Below are positions 41,999 through 52,700 of a stretch of 64,000 nt of DNA, in pieces. The stretch is from the NCBI GenBank assembly GCA_027559495.1, contig JAMXSV010000003.1, positions 2,666,001-2,730,000 on the forward strand. Reading direction: 5' to 3'. The notes under the pieces are model-generated. The model did not search any database. It was not told where the DNA came from and saw only the letters and a list, made by a program, of their open reading frames with translations. Both the position numbers and the translations under genes were made by a program. Position 1 is the first letter of the stretch. Each line of letters starts with the position of its first letter. The stretch comes from Aurifilum marmelostoma. Lineage: Eukaryota > Ascomycota > Sordariomycetes > Diaporthales > Cryphonectriaceae.

Positions 41999-43274
41999 CC
42001 TCGTCAACCGCGCAGCCCAGAGGCAGGACTTTAGGAAGCGTATGGGCGCCGTGCGTGATGCCAATGTCAGCCTGTCAGAGGCGAGGCAGAGGCGGCGCGA
42101 CGACTGGGAATTAGGACCGCTCGCCCCGCAGCACGACACGCCTGTCAAGGGCAAGACGGGCGCTTACTGGGGCTCGCTGTCGCTGAGCCGCACCATGTCT
42201 GGCCTTCCCGACAAGCAGATCGAGCTGGCATGCAACTGGGCCGGTGGGAAGAAGTACCTGTGCATCAAGGCTGGTGACCGGGTCGCCATCATGCAGGGTC
42301 CGGACAAGGGCAAGATAGGAACCATAAGGACGGTCGTCGAGGACGAGGGGTCTGTCATGCTCGAGGGCGAGCAATTGCAGGTGAGTTGGACTGGACAGGG
42401 TTGATTCGAGCCAAAACGATAAGATTCTCTTCGTCATTATGACCCGGTTCATGAACCAGACTGACGCCCACCATCATCTTCTTCCTGGCAGCAAAATTAT
42501 ACGGTCTCCGAGTTCATCTCAAAGTCCAACCTTACCCCAGAAACAACTTTTGTGCAGCTCTCGCCCCTTCGCGTGCCAATCCAGGCCGTCCGCCTCGTCC
42601 ACCCGCTCCGTGACCCCAAGACCGGCCAGGTGCGCGACGTGATCATCAACGAGCTCGCGCCCACGGGCATCCTGCGCGACAAGCCCACCGGCCGCGTGAC
42701 CTGGAATCGCGCCGTCCCGGGCCTCAATGTCGAGATCCCCTGGCCGCGCGCCTTCGAAGACGCCGAGCGCAACGAGCTCGAGAAGCCCCTCCCCGACCAC
42801 GACTGCGACACCCTGCGCATCGATGTCGAGCAGAACACATTCGTCCCCACCCTGCTCAGCCCGCCCATGCCTGCCGGCGTCCTCGACGAGCTGCGCAACA
42901 AGTACTCCAAGTTCCGCACGCGCCACGAGCCTGAGTACATCGCCAAGAAGGAGGCCGAGGAGGCCGCCCGGGTTGCACGCAGGAAGGGCCATCTGGAGAT
43001 GATGACGCCGCTGCAGGAGCTCAACGCCAGGATCCGGGAAGAGAAGAAGCAACGCCCGCTGCCCGTGCTGACGGACTCCATGCTGGAGAAAATTGGCCAG
43101 GTCATGGCCCGCAATGCGTACCGTGCACCAGCCCTGATGAAGAAGAACAGAGTATCGGAAGACCTGGTGTCGATGGCGCAGCAGACGTTAGAGGAGAAAA
43201 TGGAGGCGAGGCCCGCGGGTCTCGGGGCACCAGAGACACAGACACCAGAGAACACGGCGCCACCGCCATCTTGA
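41928..43274 (+). CDS. MRPL40: Mitochondrial large ribosomal subunit protein uL24m (MRPL40)
   Basis: KOW-domain protein of the mitochondrial 54S subunit, homologue of bacterial L24. Exons are 41928..42380 and 42492..43274, joined in phase 0, 411 residues. The N-terminus MQKLLKRTAQAEKQAARRIK is basic. The KOW motif covers about 117-150: IKAGDRVAIMQGPDKGKIGT then VVEDEGSVMLEGEQLQ. LSPLRVPIQAVRLVHPLRDP and PWPRAFEDAER are typical of the fungal Mrpl40 extension, which makes the protein much longer than bacterial L24. The C-terminus is charged and Pro-rich. Its stop lies only 111 nt from the stop of convergent ELP1. Confidence 0.94.
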
Positions 43275-43385
43275 GTCTATATAGAGGCATAAAATCCGTC
43301 TGTATATCAATGTGTGGGACAGATGAAAATCCCACCCGCACGCCATGACCACCGAGGTCTTGTCACTTTCTTTCTCCTCTTCATT

Positions 43386-46300
43386 CTATCCTAGTAATGT
43401 CAATTTTGAAAACGCCGTAATGACAGGAGCCACCTGCCGAGCATTGACGGCATCTAAAGAGGCCTCAAGCACCGCATCTGGGCCACTCGGCCTGTGTCCT
43501 TCTCCACCTTCGTAAGTCGCCGGCACCGCCTCGATCTGCTGCTGTTCATGGGCCCCCTGAATGTCTCCTGGATCCCCAAAGACCTCCCTTACAGCCGCCC
43601 GACAGGCCTCGACGATTTCATCCATCAGCGCCTCGATGGCTCTCGCCCGCTCTGCCATGCCTCTCCTCATGAGCCCGAAGACGAGCCTCTCGACCTCGCC
43701 CTTGGCGCCCTCTACCCTCTCCACCAGCCTGCGCACGCTGTTGACCAGATACTCGGCCTCGTACACCGTACCCTTCCTGCCGCGGGCGCGCTTCTTCTCC
43801 TCCCGCTTGCGGTTTTTGCTCGTCGCACGGCTCACGTTCGAGCCCACGGTCCCGACGGAGCCGGCCTTTCCAGTGTACCGCGTGAAGAGCGACGCGCTAG
43901 TGCTAACCCGTGTGCTGGCGACGGAGATGTCATCTGGAAGGTCTGCCAGCGCCGAGGGACGTTCGCCCTCGTAGAACGCGAGGGGGTCCTCGATAGCCTT
44001 GCGCCGCAGCTCAGCGATGCGGGGCACCTGCGCGCGGAGCTGAGCCTTGCAGTCGGCCAGGAACTCAGTCGAGCTGGACAAAGCATCTGCAAGCCCTGTG
44101 TCGACGGCAGAGGCTAGCAGGTCAGTGCGGCTGCGGCGGACGACGAGGCGCATCGCGTCGGCAAAGTGGTAGCCCTTACATAGACAGCGGACTGCGTCGT
44201 CGAGGTTGTCAAGGTAGTCGAGGTAGACGGTCGCTGCAGAGGCGTACTCTTTGGCCTCCCACAATGCATCGGCCAGGGCGGTGGCGAGGTTGCTCATTGC
44301 ATCTGTAGATAGTGGTGGCTCTTGCTGTTGGGCGGTGAAGAGACATTCGCGCCAGCAACTTGCACCGGCGGCGCGATAACAGGCTATAGCCCGGACGAAG
44401 TTGCCGAGGGACTCGTACGCCAGGCCAGCCTCGCGGTACTTGGACTGAGATTCGAGGTATGCGGCATAGAGATCTGTGAGATCTCTATGGCGCTCTGCCT
44501 CGTAGCGATAGAGGCGAAGGGCGGTCTGGTATAGACTATATCTTGTGGTGTAGGCCTTAACTTCGTCAAAGACATTAAGGGTGTGCAGGTGCTGAAGTGC
44601 CCTGTCACGCCTGCCCAGATGGTCGTCGATTGCGAACTTGCGCCGTGCATCAGGTTTCTGGTGGAGATCCTGGATGAAAGGTAGATACTCGCGAGGATCC
44701 CGCTGTGACTGTTGCGCAACCAGCAGGGCGAGATCTAGGTGGTAGAGGCCAAGCGCGTGATCATAAAGTCTGTTGACATCTTGTAAGAAGCAGATGTGCT
44801 CAACCGCCTTCTCTGCCATCTTCTCGTTCTCCTGCATTAGTTCTGCAACCACCAACAGACCGTCCTCGAGCGCAGGAGGGTTCTTGCACACGTTTGCAGT
44901 AATTATGTTCTGCAGATTTGTGTCCTTTCGTGTCTGCAGGGTCTTCAAGATGGAGTCGCATATGGCATTGACCTTTGACGTGGTCTCCCCCCTGACCGTA
45001 GTCGCAGGTGCGTCTTGAGCAGGCGGCACAAAACCGCCCGCTGTAGTCTTGGTCTTCTTCGTGTCCGTGTACATGGTCTCTGTAACATCGTCCTCGCTTA
45101 AGGATGCCAAAAATAGATCGATATATGTCACATCTTTGAGTTGGTCCAGGAACAATCCGACGTTTGATAGAAATTGTTCCGGCTTGTGGTCGTATAGTAT
45201 GTTCATGTCCACTCTCTGTGTCCTGCAGTGAGCAAACGCCTTGCCGTATTCCTTCTCGTCGACAAGCTGTCGGATGCCGGCAAGAACCATGGCGCGCGGG
45301 TAAATGGTCTCTAGATTGCCTCGTGGCATCTGCAGAACCACGCTCATTGTCGTCGGTATGGCGGTAACGAGTCTTGCGCCTCTCTCGATGCTTCGACACC
45401 TCTCGTCCTTCTCAGGGTCGTCAGAGGCCAATTCAAGATCTGTTGTATTGTCAGAAGCCCGCTCCGTCCCCTCTTGAGGCATAGAATAGTGCGAGACGTA
45501 CCTTCTGGCCTATCAAGGTGAACAAATTTCAGGAAGTGATTGCTAGAGGTGAATATGAGGTGGTCACAGGTAACGAGAAAAGAAGTGCAGTTCTTAACCA
45601 GCAGTCTAGAATTTGCATAGAGATGGCCACTTCTGGACATGCCGAAAGCCACCATCTCATCCTCGATGTGGGTGACCTCGACCCACGGTAGCTGAAGTGG
45701 GAAGCCGATGGACAGTGGCTCAAGAGCCTCAGCATTGACAGGGAGACGAGATATCCTCCCGGACTTGCCTTGAACACACATGTCGCCAAGATTGAGCAGT
45801 CCCGGACTGCTCTCAACAGAGATCGCATGCGGGAAGAGAACCCCTTCCTCGAGGATGGTGGAGCTCTTGAGCGTCAGGCTACCTGCATCCTCGGCTGGAC
45901 CCAGTCTGTAGATGCGAAGACCATCTCTGAAGCACAGCACGTTGAGATCGCCATTATCTGCAAAGCCTGCTTGGAGTGCACCTTCCACGGCTCCGTCAGA
46001 GCCAAATACATACTTTGCGGAGAGGCGAGGCAGCGTGGAGCGGCCGTTCTTGATCTGCCAGCTGTAGACGTCAACACCGCCGAGGTGTAGTAATACCATC
46101 TCCGAGTTGTCCTGAGCAAAGGCAATATCCACCACGGTATGACCAGCTTCGATCTCAAACATGGACATCGGCGGGGGCACATTTGCAGTGCGAAATGGCG
46201 TGACCTTGACTGTGGTCCCATCAATCACAGCGACCGCGCCATAGTCATGAGGTGGCATTAATGAGCCCCTGGCGACTGCGAAGACGAATTCCGTATGGAA

Positions 46301-47588
46301 TATGTTGCCTGCATCCCCGTCTGTCAGCGGGCCTACTATCCGAGCCTCTGCGTGTGGACAGCCGGGTCGGTCTTACCTGTGGATGCCAAAGCAAGGCGTA
46401 ATGCCTTCTCTGGATGCCATGCCACATATGAGCAAGGAGACTTGAGCAATATCTCTTGCTTCAGGTACCAGTGGTAGTTGCCGATTGTCCAGAGCTGCAC
46501 TGTCTTGCCAAAGGAGACAGCGAGGACGGTCGAGTCCGAGTTCCATTGCAAGGTGATGTGCATTTCAGGATCAAGCAGGTTTTCCGTTGAGCGGAGCGTG
46601 AACTGGCCATGTCTCAACCCATTCTTCTCGAAGAAGACAATGTCGACATGATCACCAAATCTTTGTACGCCGGCCATCAGGTTCCCAGCTGGCCTCCAGC
46701 TTAGGCATCCCTCCAAGCCGTCTACTGGCTCGCTCACACTGTCGAGGACGCCATCACGAGTGTAGACCCGTATGAGCCTCCGCGACCCTGACTGGGTGGA
46801 ATTTATGGCGACAAAGGCACCGTCTCCTCGCCAGCTGACAATGAGGCGGCCGTCGTCGTTCAGACTTAGCTTGCCCTCATCTACCTTTTCTGGGATCGTC
46901 GGGTCGCGCAGGGCTCTGGCCTTGGCGCCCTTGCCCTGGAACTGGGTCTCCTTCTTGCCCCAGCCGACACTGACGTGTTTGGAAGCCGACAAGTCCGCCT
47001 CGGTCATGGTGGCCTCGGCGATGCCATCGAAGCTGCGGCTCATGAAAACCACGGTATCTGCCTTGGTGGTGATAACCAGGAGCTCCTCGTCCGGCGACCA
47101 CCGTGCAGCCGTGATGCCGGCGTCAATGGAGCCCATGATCTCGATGTGGACATCCTCAGGGCTCAGGCCCTCCTCGACAATGACGATGTCACCGCCCTCG
47201 AGCACGAGACATGTCGTAGCCGAGTCACTGAAGTAGTGAAGGCTGACTATCCTATCGACAGGCAAGTCTGGGTTGGGACTAGGCGCATCCCAAGATGCTA
47301 TACGTTCACAGAGCCTGGTGGTAATCGATCATCAGTCATCGACGGTCACACCTCTGGAAGGATTTCTCCTTGGGGCTACAAGTCCCAAGGCCCAAGATCC
47401 ACTTACAAAGCCAGAGCTGGGTCATGACGGGTGACATCCTCGGCAACCCTGAAGAGCTCAATCTTCTGTTCTGGTGCAGCAGGGCCGCAGGTAATCAACG
47501 TCTCGTCCTTGCTTGCATCCCAGCAGATCGCACTGATATCCGCTGCAGCCTTTCCGACCTTGAAGCCAACATTGCGAAGATTTCTCAT
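43386..47588 (-). CDS. ELP1: Elongator complex subunit 1 (ELP1/IKI3)
   Basis: Scaffold of the Elongator acetyl-CoA-dependent tRNA uridine-34 modification complex. Minus-strand exons are 47588..47407, 47314..46377, 46320..45502 and 45439..43386, 1330 residues, the usual size. It starts MRNLRNVGFKVGKAAADISA. Two WD40 propellers occupy about 1-700 (TAARWSPDEELLVITTKADT, LQWNSDSTVLAVSFGKTVQLW). The C-terminal alpha-solenoid contains MPRGNLETIYPRAMVLAGIR, an invariant Elp1 motif, and RVDMNILYDHKPEQFL. A basic patch KNRKREEKKRARGRKG at about 1185-1205 corresponds to the known tRNA-binding/NLS-like region. In the third intron I chose the acceptor after ctgacaatacaacag (62 nt); the nearer AG would leave an impossible 29-nt intron. 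Confidence 0.96.
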
Positions 47589-48597
47589 CTTGGGTCTGCC
47601 CGCTGGCAGGCGTGAATCTGATGATGAGAGGCTTGAATATATTCAAGCGATGTGGTTAGGTCGCTGATGCTCTTCCATGCTGTCTTGATGTATGGTGGTG
47701 GTTTGTTCCTTCTGATCTCAAAAATTGATCATTTAGACTGTGCTGAGACATTACCGATTGGCACTGTCTCAAGTACCGCAGCATATGGTCATGTGTACAG
47801 TGCCAGCTACAGCTTCGGCTCTGCAGCGACCTGCCACCACCTGCTGGGCAGGCATAACCGCGGCTTTGGAGACCGACTGGCTGGGTTCAGGGCCCTACCG
47901 GCTGCGCGCCCGTGCACCTTTTAAGCCCTGTACATCGAGTACTTTGTCAGAGCTTTGCGCGCTATGTTGCAGTGCTAAGGGCGCTAATAAATGCCACTAG
48001 CGCACAAAATACAGCACCCAAGCATGCCAAGTACCTGCCTGCAATGCATCTGTGGCACACACCATACAGAGTAATACCAACTGTGGTTACCTACAGAGTA
48101 AAGTGCTCGGGAGTTATTTGCCCCTCATTCCTTGGCCCCTCCCCTGCCGCTGCTACGATAGCACTATAGAACACACCATAAGTGGTACGGCACAGTGGAC
48201 GCCGCCGTGCCTCGCCTGCGCCCGCTTGGTGCACATGCAAAAAAGAGAGGGCAGAACGAGCTCCACCCCTAACATTCCCCCCAACCGAGCTCCCCCATGG
48301 GAAACCTCGGAAACACGTCTCGGCCCCGGACGGTAGAAGGAGGCCCAGATGCTACTCACTCCTTGATCAGCCCATAAACCCCATCAGCCCACCCATCATC
48401 ATTCGTTTGAGATGTCTGCAGAGTGCAATCGACTCTGATACGCGGTGTGGTAATATTTTTTTTGGTAGCAAGACGTTGGGTGATTTCGGATACAGGACCA
48501 GGAGGCGGTCGCGCCACACACAGAGAGTCTCTCCCCCCCCCCCCCTCACAAAAGAGAGTCACGAGCAAAAAAACAAACCAAACCATAAAACTTCAGG
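47589..48597. other. Divergent promoter region ELP1 / DUF3984-like gene, with a C13 run
   Basis: 1.0 kb between divergent starts. A run of 13 Cs lies at 48533..48545, about 50 nt before the downstream ATG, probably in its leader. No gene. Confidence 0.6.
48533..48545 (+). repeat. C13 homopolymer in leader of DUF3984-like gene
   Basis: Thirteen Cs about 52 nt upstream of the ATG at 48598. Confidence 0.9.
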
Positions 48598-49771
48598 ATG
48601 GATCAGGCATATAATGCCCACCAGACCAGACGGAAGATCCGCTCGTCCACCAATCTCCAGCATCTATCGCTAGCTCCGTTAACCACAAGACTTCCAATCA
48701 ACGACACGGACATGATCAATCCAGAGCTCTCCGTCCAGACGACCACCACCTCCTACATCCAGGGCAAGTCAGCGCCCACGACGCCCTCGCTGCTCGCCCG
48801 CTCTCCCTCGCGCCGTCGTCAGCCAGGCACAATGACCCCCTCACGGCGGCACCGCCTCGCCTAACCTGCCCAAGAGCAAGTCGGCCACACACCTTTCTTC
48901 CTCCTCAACCCGCCCCAAGTCCGGCACTGCGACCCCTGGCGGGCACAGGCGAGGCTCCAGGAGGGAGCAGTGGGAGGAGCTACAGCTGTCCGCCCCGCCC
49001 CGCGGCCCCGCCGACAGAGACTGGCTGCTGCGTGCCGGTATAGTCATCAGCAGCGAGACGCGAGAGTCCAAGGGCCAGTCATGGCTTGTGTCGCGAGCGA
49101 GCTCAACCAGCCTGGGCCGCTCGGCCGACGGGACAGAGGAGGACGATGATGTTGGCCCAGATATGTTTGAGAGGGAGCGCATAGCAAGGGAAAACGCAAT
49201 CGCCAGCAGGCACGCCAGCCGGCGGGGCAGCTTGGGTCTCGTGCTCGACGACGAGGAGGTCTTTGGTGGTAGCCGGACTGGGAGCCGCAGCCGCAGCCAA
49301 GCCGTCACGCCCGGGGAGAGGGCCGTGTCGGATGGCTACTTTGTAGACCACACATTGGGCGGCGAGGATGAGTACGTGGCCGGGCCCGACTTTGTGAACC
49401 TGAACGAGAAGCTGGAGCTGGAGGCCATGGGCATGGGTATGGACACGACCCAGGACGACGAAGCTGCAGTGAGGCGCCTAGTCGCGAGGGGTAGCCACGG
49501 TCGGCCTCATACTTGGTTTGGGACCATCATGGGCTGGAACCTGTTTTCCGTCCAGGAGAAGGACGAGGAGGACACCGAGGGCGGAGACGGCGAGGTCACT
49601 GACGTCGAGGCTGAGGATACCCTGTCAGACACCTCCGCCGCTCCCGAATTTGAGGGCATGACTGCTCTATCTGGGCATGAGCGGCGTTTGTCGCCGCCTA
49701 AGGCTGATGACGGCAGCTGGCAGGATGCTGCCTGGCTCTTGAGTGTCGCCTCTAAGGTGGCCTGGTCCTGA
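48598..49771 (+). CDS. DUF3984-like fungal protein, apparent +1 frameshift
   Basis: Low-complexity fungal protein of unknown function resembling DUF3984 proteins (tentative). It starts MDQAYNAHQTRRKIRSSTNL then QHLSLAPLTTRLP, and is rich in Ser, Arg, Pro and Thr. The first frame closes at 48864; the conserved continuation SPNLPKSKSATHLSSS lies one base out of register. One extra C in the run of five Cs at 48836..48840 explains it; allowing for that, the product is 390 residues. The second part holds WLLRAGIVISSETRESKGQ, LVSRASSTSLGRSADG, an acidic DMFERERIARENAIASRHAS, and near the C-terminus a HTWFGTIMGWNLFSV segment. No signal peptide or clear membrane helix. The gene would otherwise look intact, so an assembly error is favoured. 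Confidence 0.75.
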
Positions 49772-52700
49772 AGAAGGAATAGCGGACCTACAGAGTCCTT
49801 CTCTCCACCCCACCATCCAGTTCCTTGCCTTCAAAGAGGAGGAAGGGGGGAGGGGGTAAGACAGGAGATAATAGAGAGGCGTGTGCGTTTTCTTTGTCAC
49901 ACTCCCGTGTGTACAACTCCTCCACCTTCACAGCCGCATGTGGCCGGAGGCAGACTCCGGGTCCCCCTTCTGCTCCATCAAGAAACCTGCCTCTTTCGTT
50001 AGGTGTGCCAATGCAATTTACACACAACACAACACAGACAGACACACACGCACAAAACCCTACGGCTAGCGCGACTTTGGAAATTCCCGCAGTGGTCTCT
50101 TCAACGGCAGTCGGGGACCCCCAATCTCTCGAGGCGCCTTTGACAAGAGAGTTTCCTCACTGCTTGACTCTGAACCTGTGTCCGCCCCGGCCCAAAAAGC
50201 TATATCTCCGTTTTAGCGCCGCACCATGTCTGGTCCACCACGGACACCCAGACCTCTTCTGGGTTGTGAGGGTAGTGGACGACGTCGTTGGACGGGATGA
50301 TCCTTTAGTCTAGGCCGGTCGATGCCTAGGAGAAAGTGTGAGAAATTGCATAGCTGGCTTGGTCATACTCGGGAAACAAGCGCAAACGACTGGCTCGAGG
50401 AGCCTCTGGGGAGCAAAAAAAAAAACCTGTTTTTCAAGGTTTCTTTTTGTGGTGGTTTTTTTATTGTTGCTACGCACCTTGCATGCATGCATGCTGTCGT
50501 CTGGCGCATGTTCCTCCTCTCACGTCCCGCTTACGGGATCTGGTCGAGGGGGGAGGCCCACCGTCTCCGCGTATCGCGCGGTGTAAAAGATGAGAACTTT
50601 AGTCGTTTCATTGACAAAAAGTATTTGTTTTTCCATTGCATGAGAGCATGACTAGATGCTGTACCGTGCATACGGTCTGATGTGGATGAAAAATCAGGGG
50701 TCTTTGTTGATAAAAGCACCGACACTTATTGTCTCCTGACGTTCTCGTCGCTGACAAGACTACCCACCTACTCCCTCCGCTGTGCAATTCGCGCCCCTCA
50801 CTCACGTTTTGTCAGCCACACACACACACAATTGGAGCCCTGCGGAGTGGGTGGGACGAGACAGCATGAGGCTAAGGGTTGTGGGCTGCACTTCACGAAC
50901 CACTTGACATTCAAGTGTGTCGCCACCACGACTGTCCCAAGCGAGGACACGTCAGACCAGAGAACCGTATGGGACAATCAAAGTGCGAAGCAAGAGCGCT
51001 TGTGTTCGAGGCCCATTCAGCCTTGCCGGCCGACTGAGCCGACGCAAAAACCCTGCTGTCTCGTCGGGACCACCCGACACGGTCCATACCTGCTGCTCAA
51101 CCGATTGGTAAAGGTCTTTGGCTGACTGGGTCGTCCGCCAGAAAACCCCCCTTGGCTTATTATAGACACGACGGTTGGAGGATCCATGATCACGTTCGTG
51201 GCACCTTCTCTCCTGGAAGACAGTTTAATGAGAGCCTGCTGTCGTATCTTGAGATTGCGAGGAGATGTCTCAGCGCACTAGACCGAAATATTGGCTGATG
51301 CCACACAAGTCGCAGAGCGGCGGGCGGTTGCTTCCCGCCACTTGACCTGGCCTCTGCACATTACGCACCTCGTATCTGACGGCTTGGATGCGTAGTTGAT
51401 CCTGGGATTTCTGCCGGTTCAGTGTTGCTCACTTACTCATGGCCCCTCAACCGGCCTCCAGTGGTCCTTTCTGATGCCTTTGCTACGTTGTATGTAGCTT
51501 TGCTGCCTCTTGTGGCTGATCCCAAGGGATTAGCATGCAACGTGACTGTCAATCGTTTGATCTAGATCGGCTCGGCGGCTTCAGAGTCGGTTCACAAATC
51601 AAGGGAAAGGAGGGGCGATGTGCCTCATCAGTGGAGGGCGGCATGCCAGTGTTACTGCTGGCTGTTGGCCCTGATGCCGAAAATCATCAGCGCTCTCTCT
51701 TGCGAATGGCTGGCTGCACTCGACTGGTAGGGTTAGGAGCTGGGAGGGTGTCGGACCCAATGAGCAGGGGTACCCAAGTCGCAGCTATATGCGGTGCAAC
51801 CTCCCAAGCGGTATGACGTCCTAGGTACCTTTTCCCCGTACCCCATTCAAGGGAGCCAGGGCCAGACAGAACCAAGGGACGGGACAGGCCACCGCTCGCA
51901 AGACGGGCTCTCTTTGAGGCGCTATCCCGGTCTTCGTAATTTCAACGGCCTTATCGAGAAGACCGGCGTCCCATGTGTTTGTGAAAATTTCTGACAGGAC
52001 GCCGAGTCCGTTCTGGGTTGTCAAGGCCGGGCAGGTGCTGATGCGTCCAGCAGCATTCACGCACGTGAAGAGGCAGCGCTAGTCGAGGTTATATGCCATA
52101 AGCTGTGCCATCGCCATTGTGTTATCGTCACTCCCGGAGCCAGGTGAGCACGAGTGGTCCGCGGGTATGTGATGGCGTGCTCCGATCAGTAGGCCCTCCC
52201 AAAGAGCCCTGATGCGTCACACCCTAGCCAGCACAACAAGACAAGACAACGCAACGAGCTCAGGGCGCACGGAGGTGCCCCCGGGCCTTGCCCAACCTGC
52301 AGCCGTCCCCTTTGGAGGCAGAGACAGATGAGCGAGTCGAGCGAGGGACCAAGAGATCCGGGGAGCGGTCTCGGGAAGGTCCTGATGATCGATCGTCCAT
52401 TTGAACCCACCAGAGACCGATTGCACTTCATGGAGACGGGACGATGTCGGAGGAGCTTTGGTGGACGAATCCTAATTCAATGGAGTCCTGATCCATGCCA
52501 CAACGGCCTGCTGGACCCAAGGGCAGGCTTTTTCTTTCTTTTTTTTTTCCTCCAAAAAATGAAGTGGGGGGTGGAGTACCACAATACTATACTCAATGCA
52601 TAGTACACTGCGAAAAGTATCGCAAATCGAGGTCGACATTCCTGGTTCACGGATCAACCAAGGCGTGGTGGTGAGGCCGGGCCAAAGAATCCGGAGGAGC

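Noticed and set aside
43494..44117. 207-codon plus-strand ORF
   Set aside because: Antisense to the ELP1 C-terminal region.
45473..45501. 29-nt intron in ELP1
   Set aside because: Too short for splicing; an acceptor at 45440 with a ctgac branch site gives a normal 62-nt intron in the same phase.
50481..50829. Short tandem words (GCAT, CA) as possible CRISPR or satellite array
   Set aside because: Units are 2-4 nt without spacers; plain microsatellites, and the genome is fungal.
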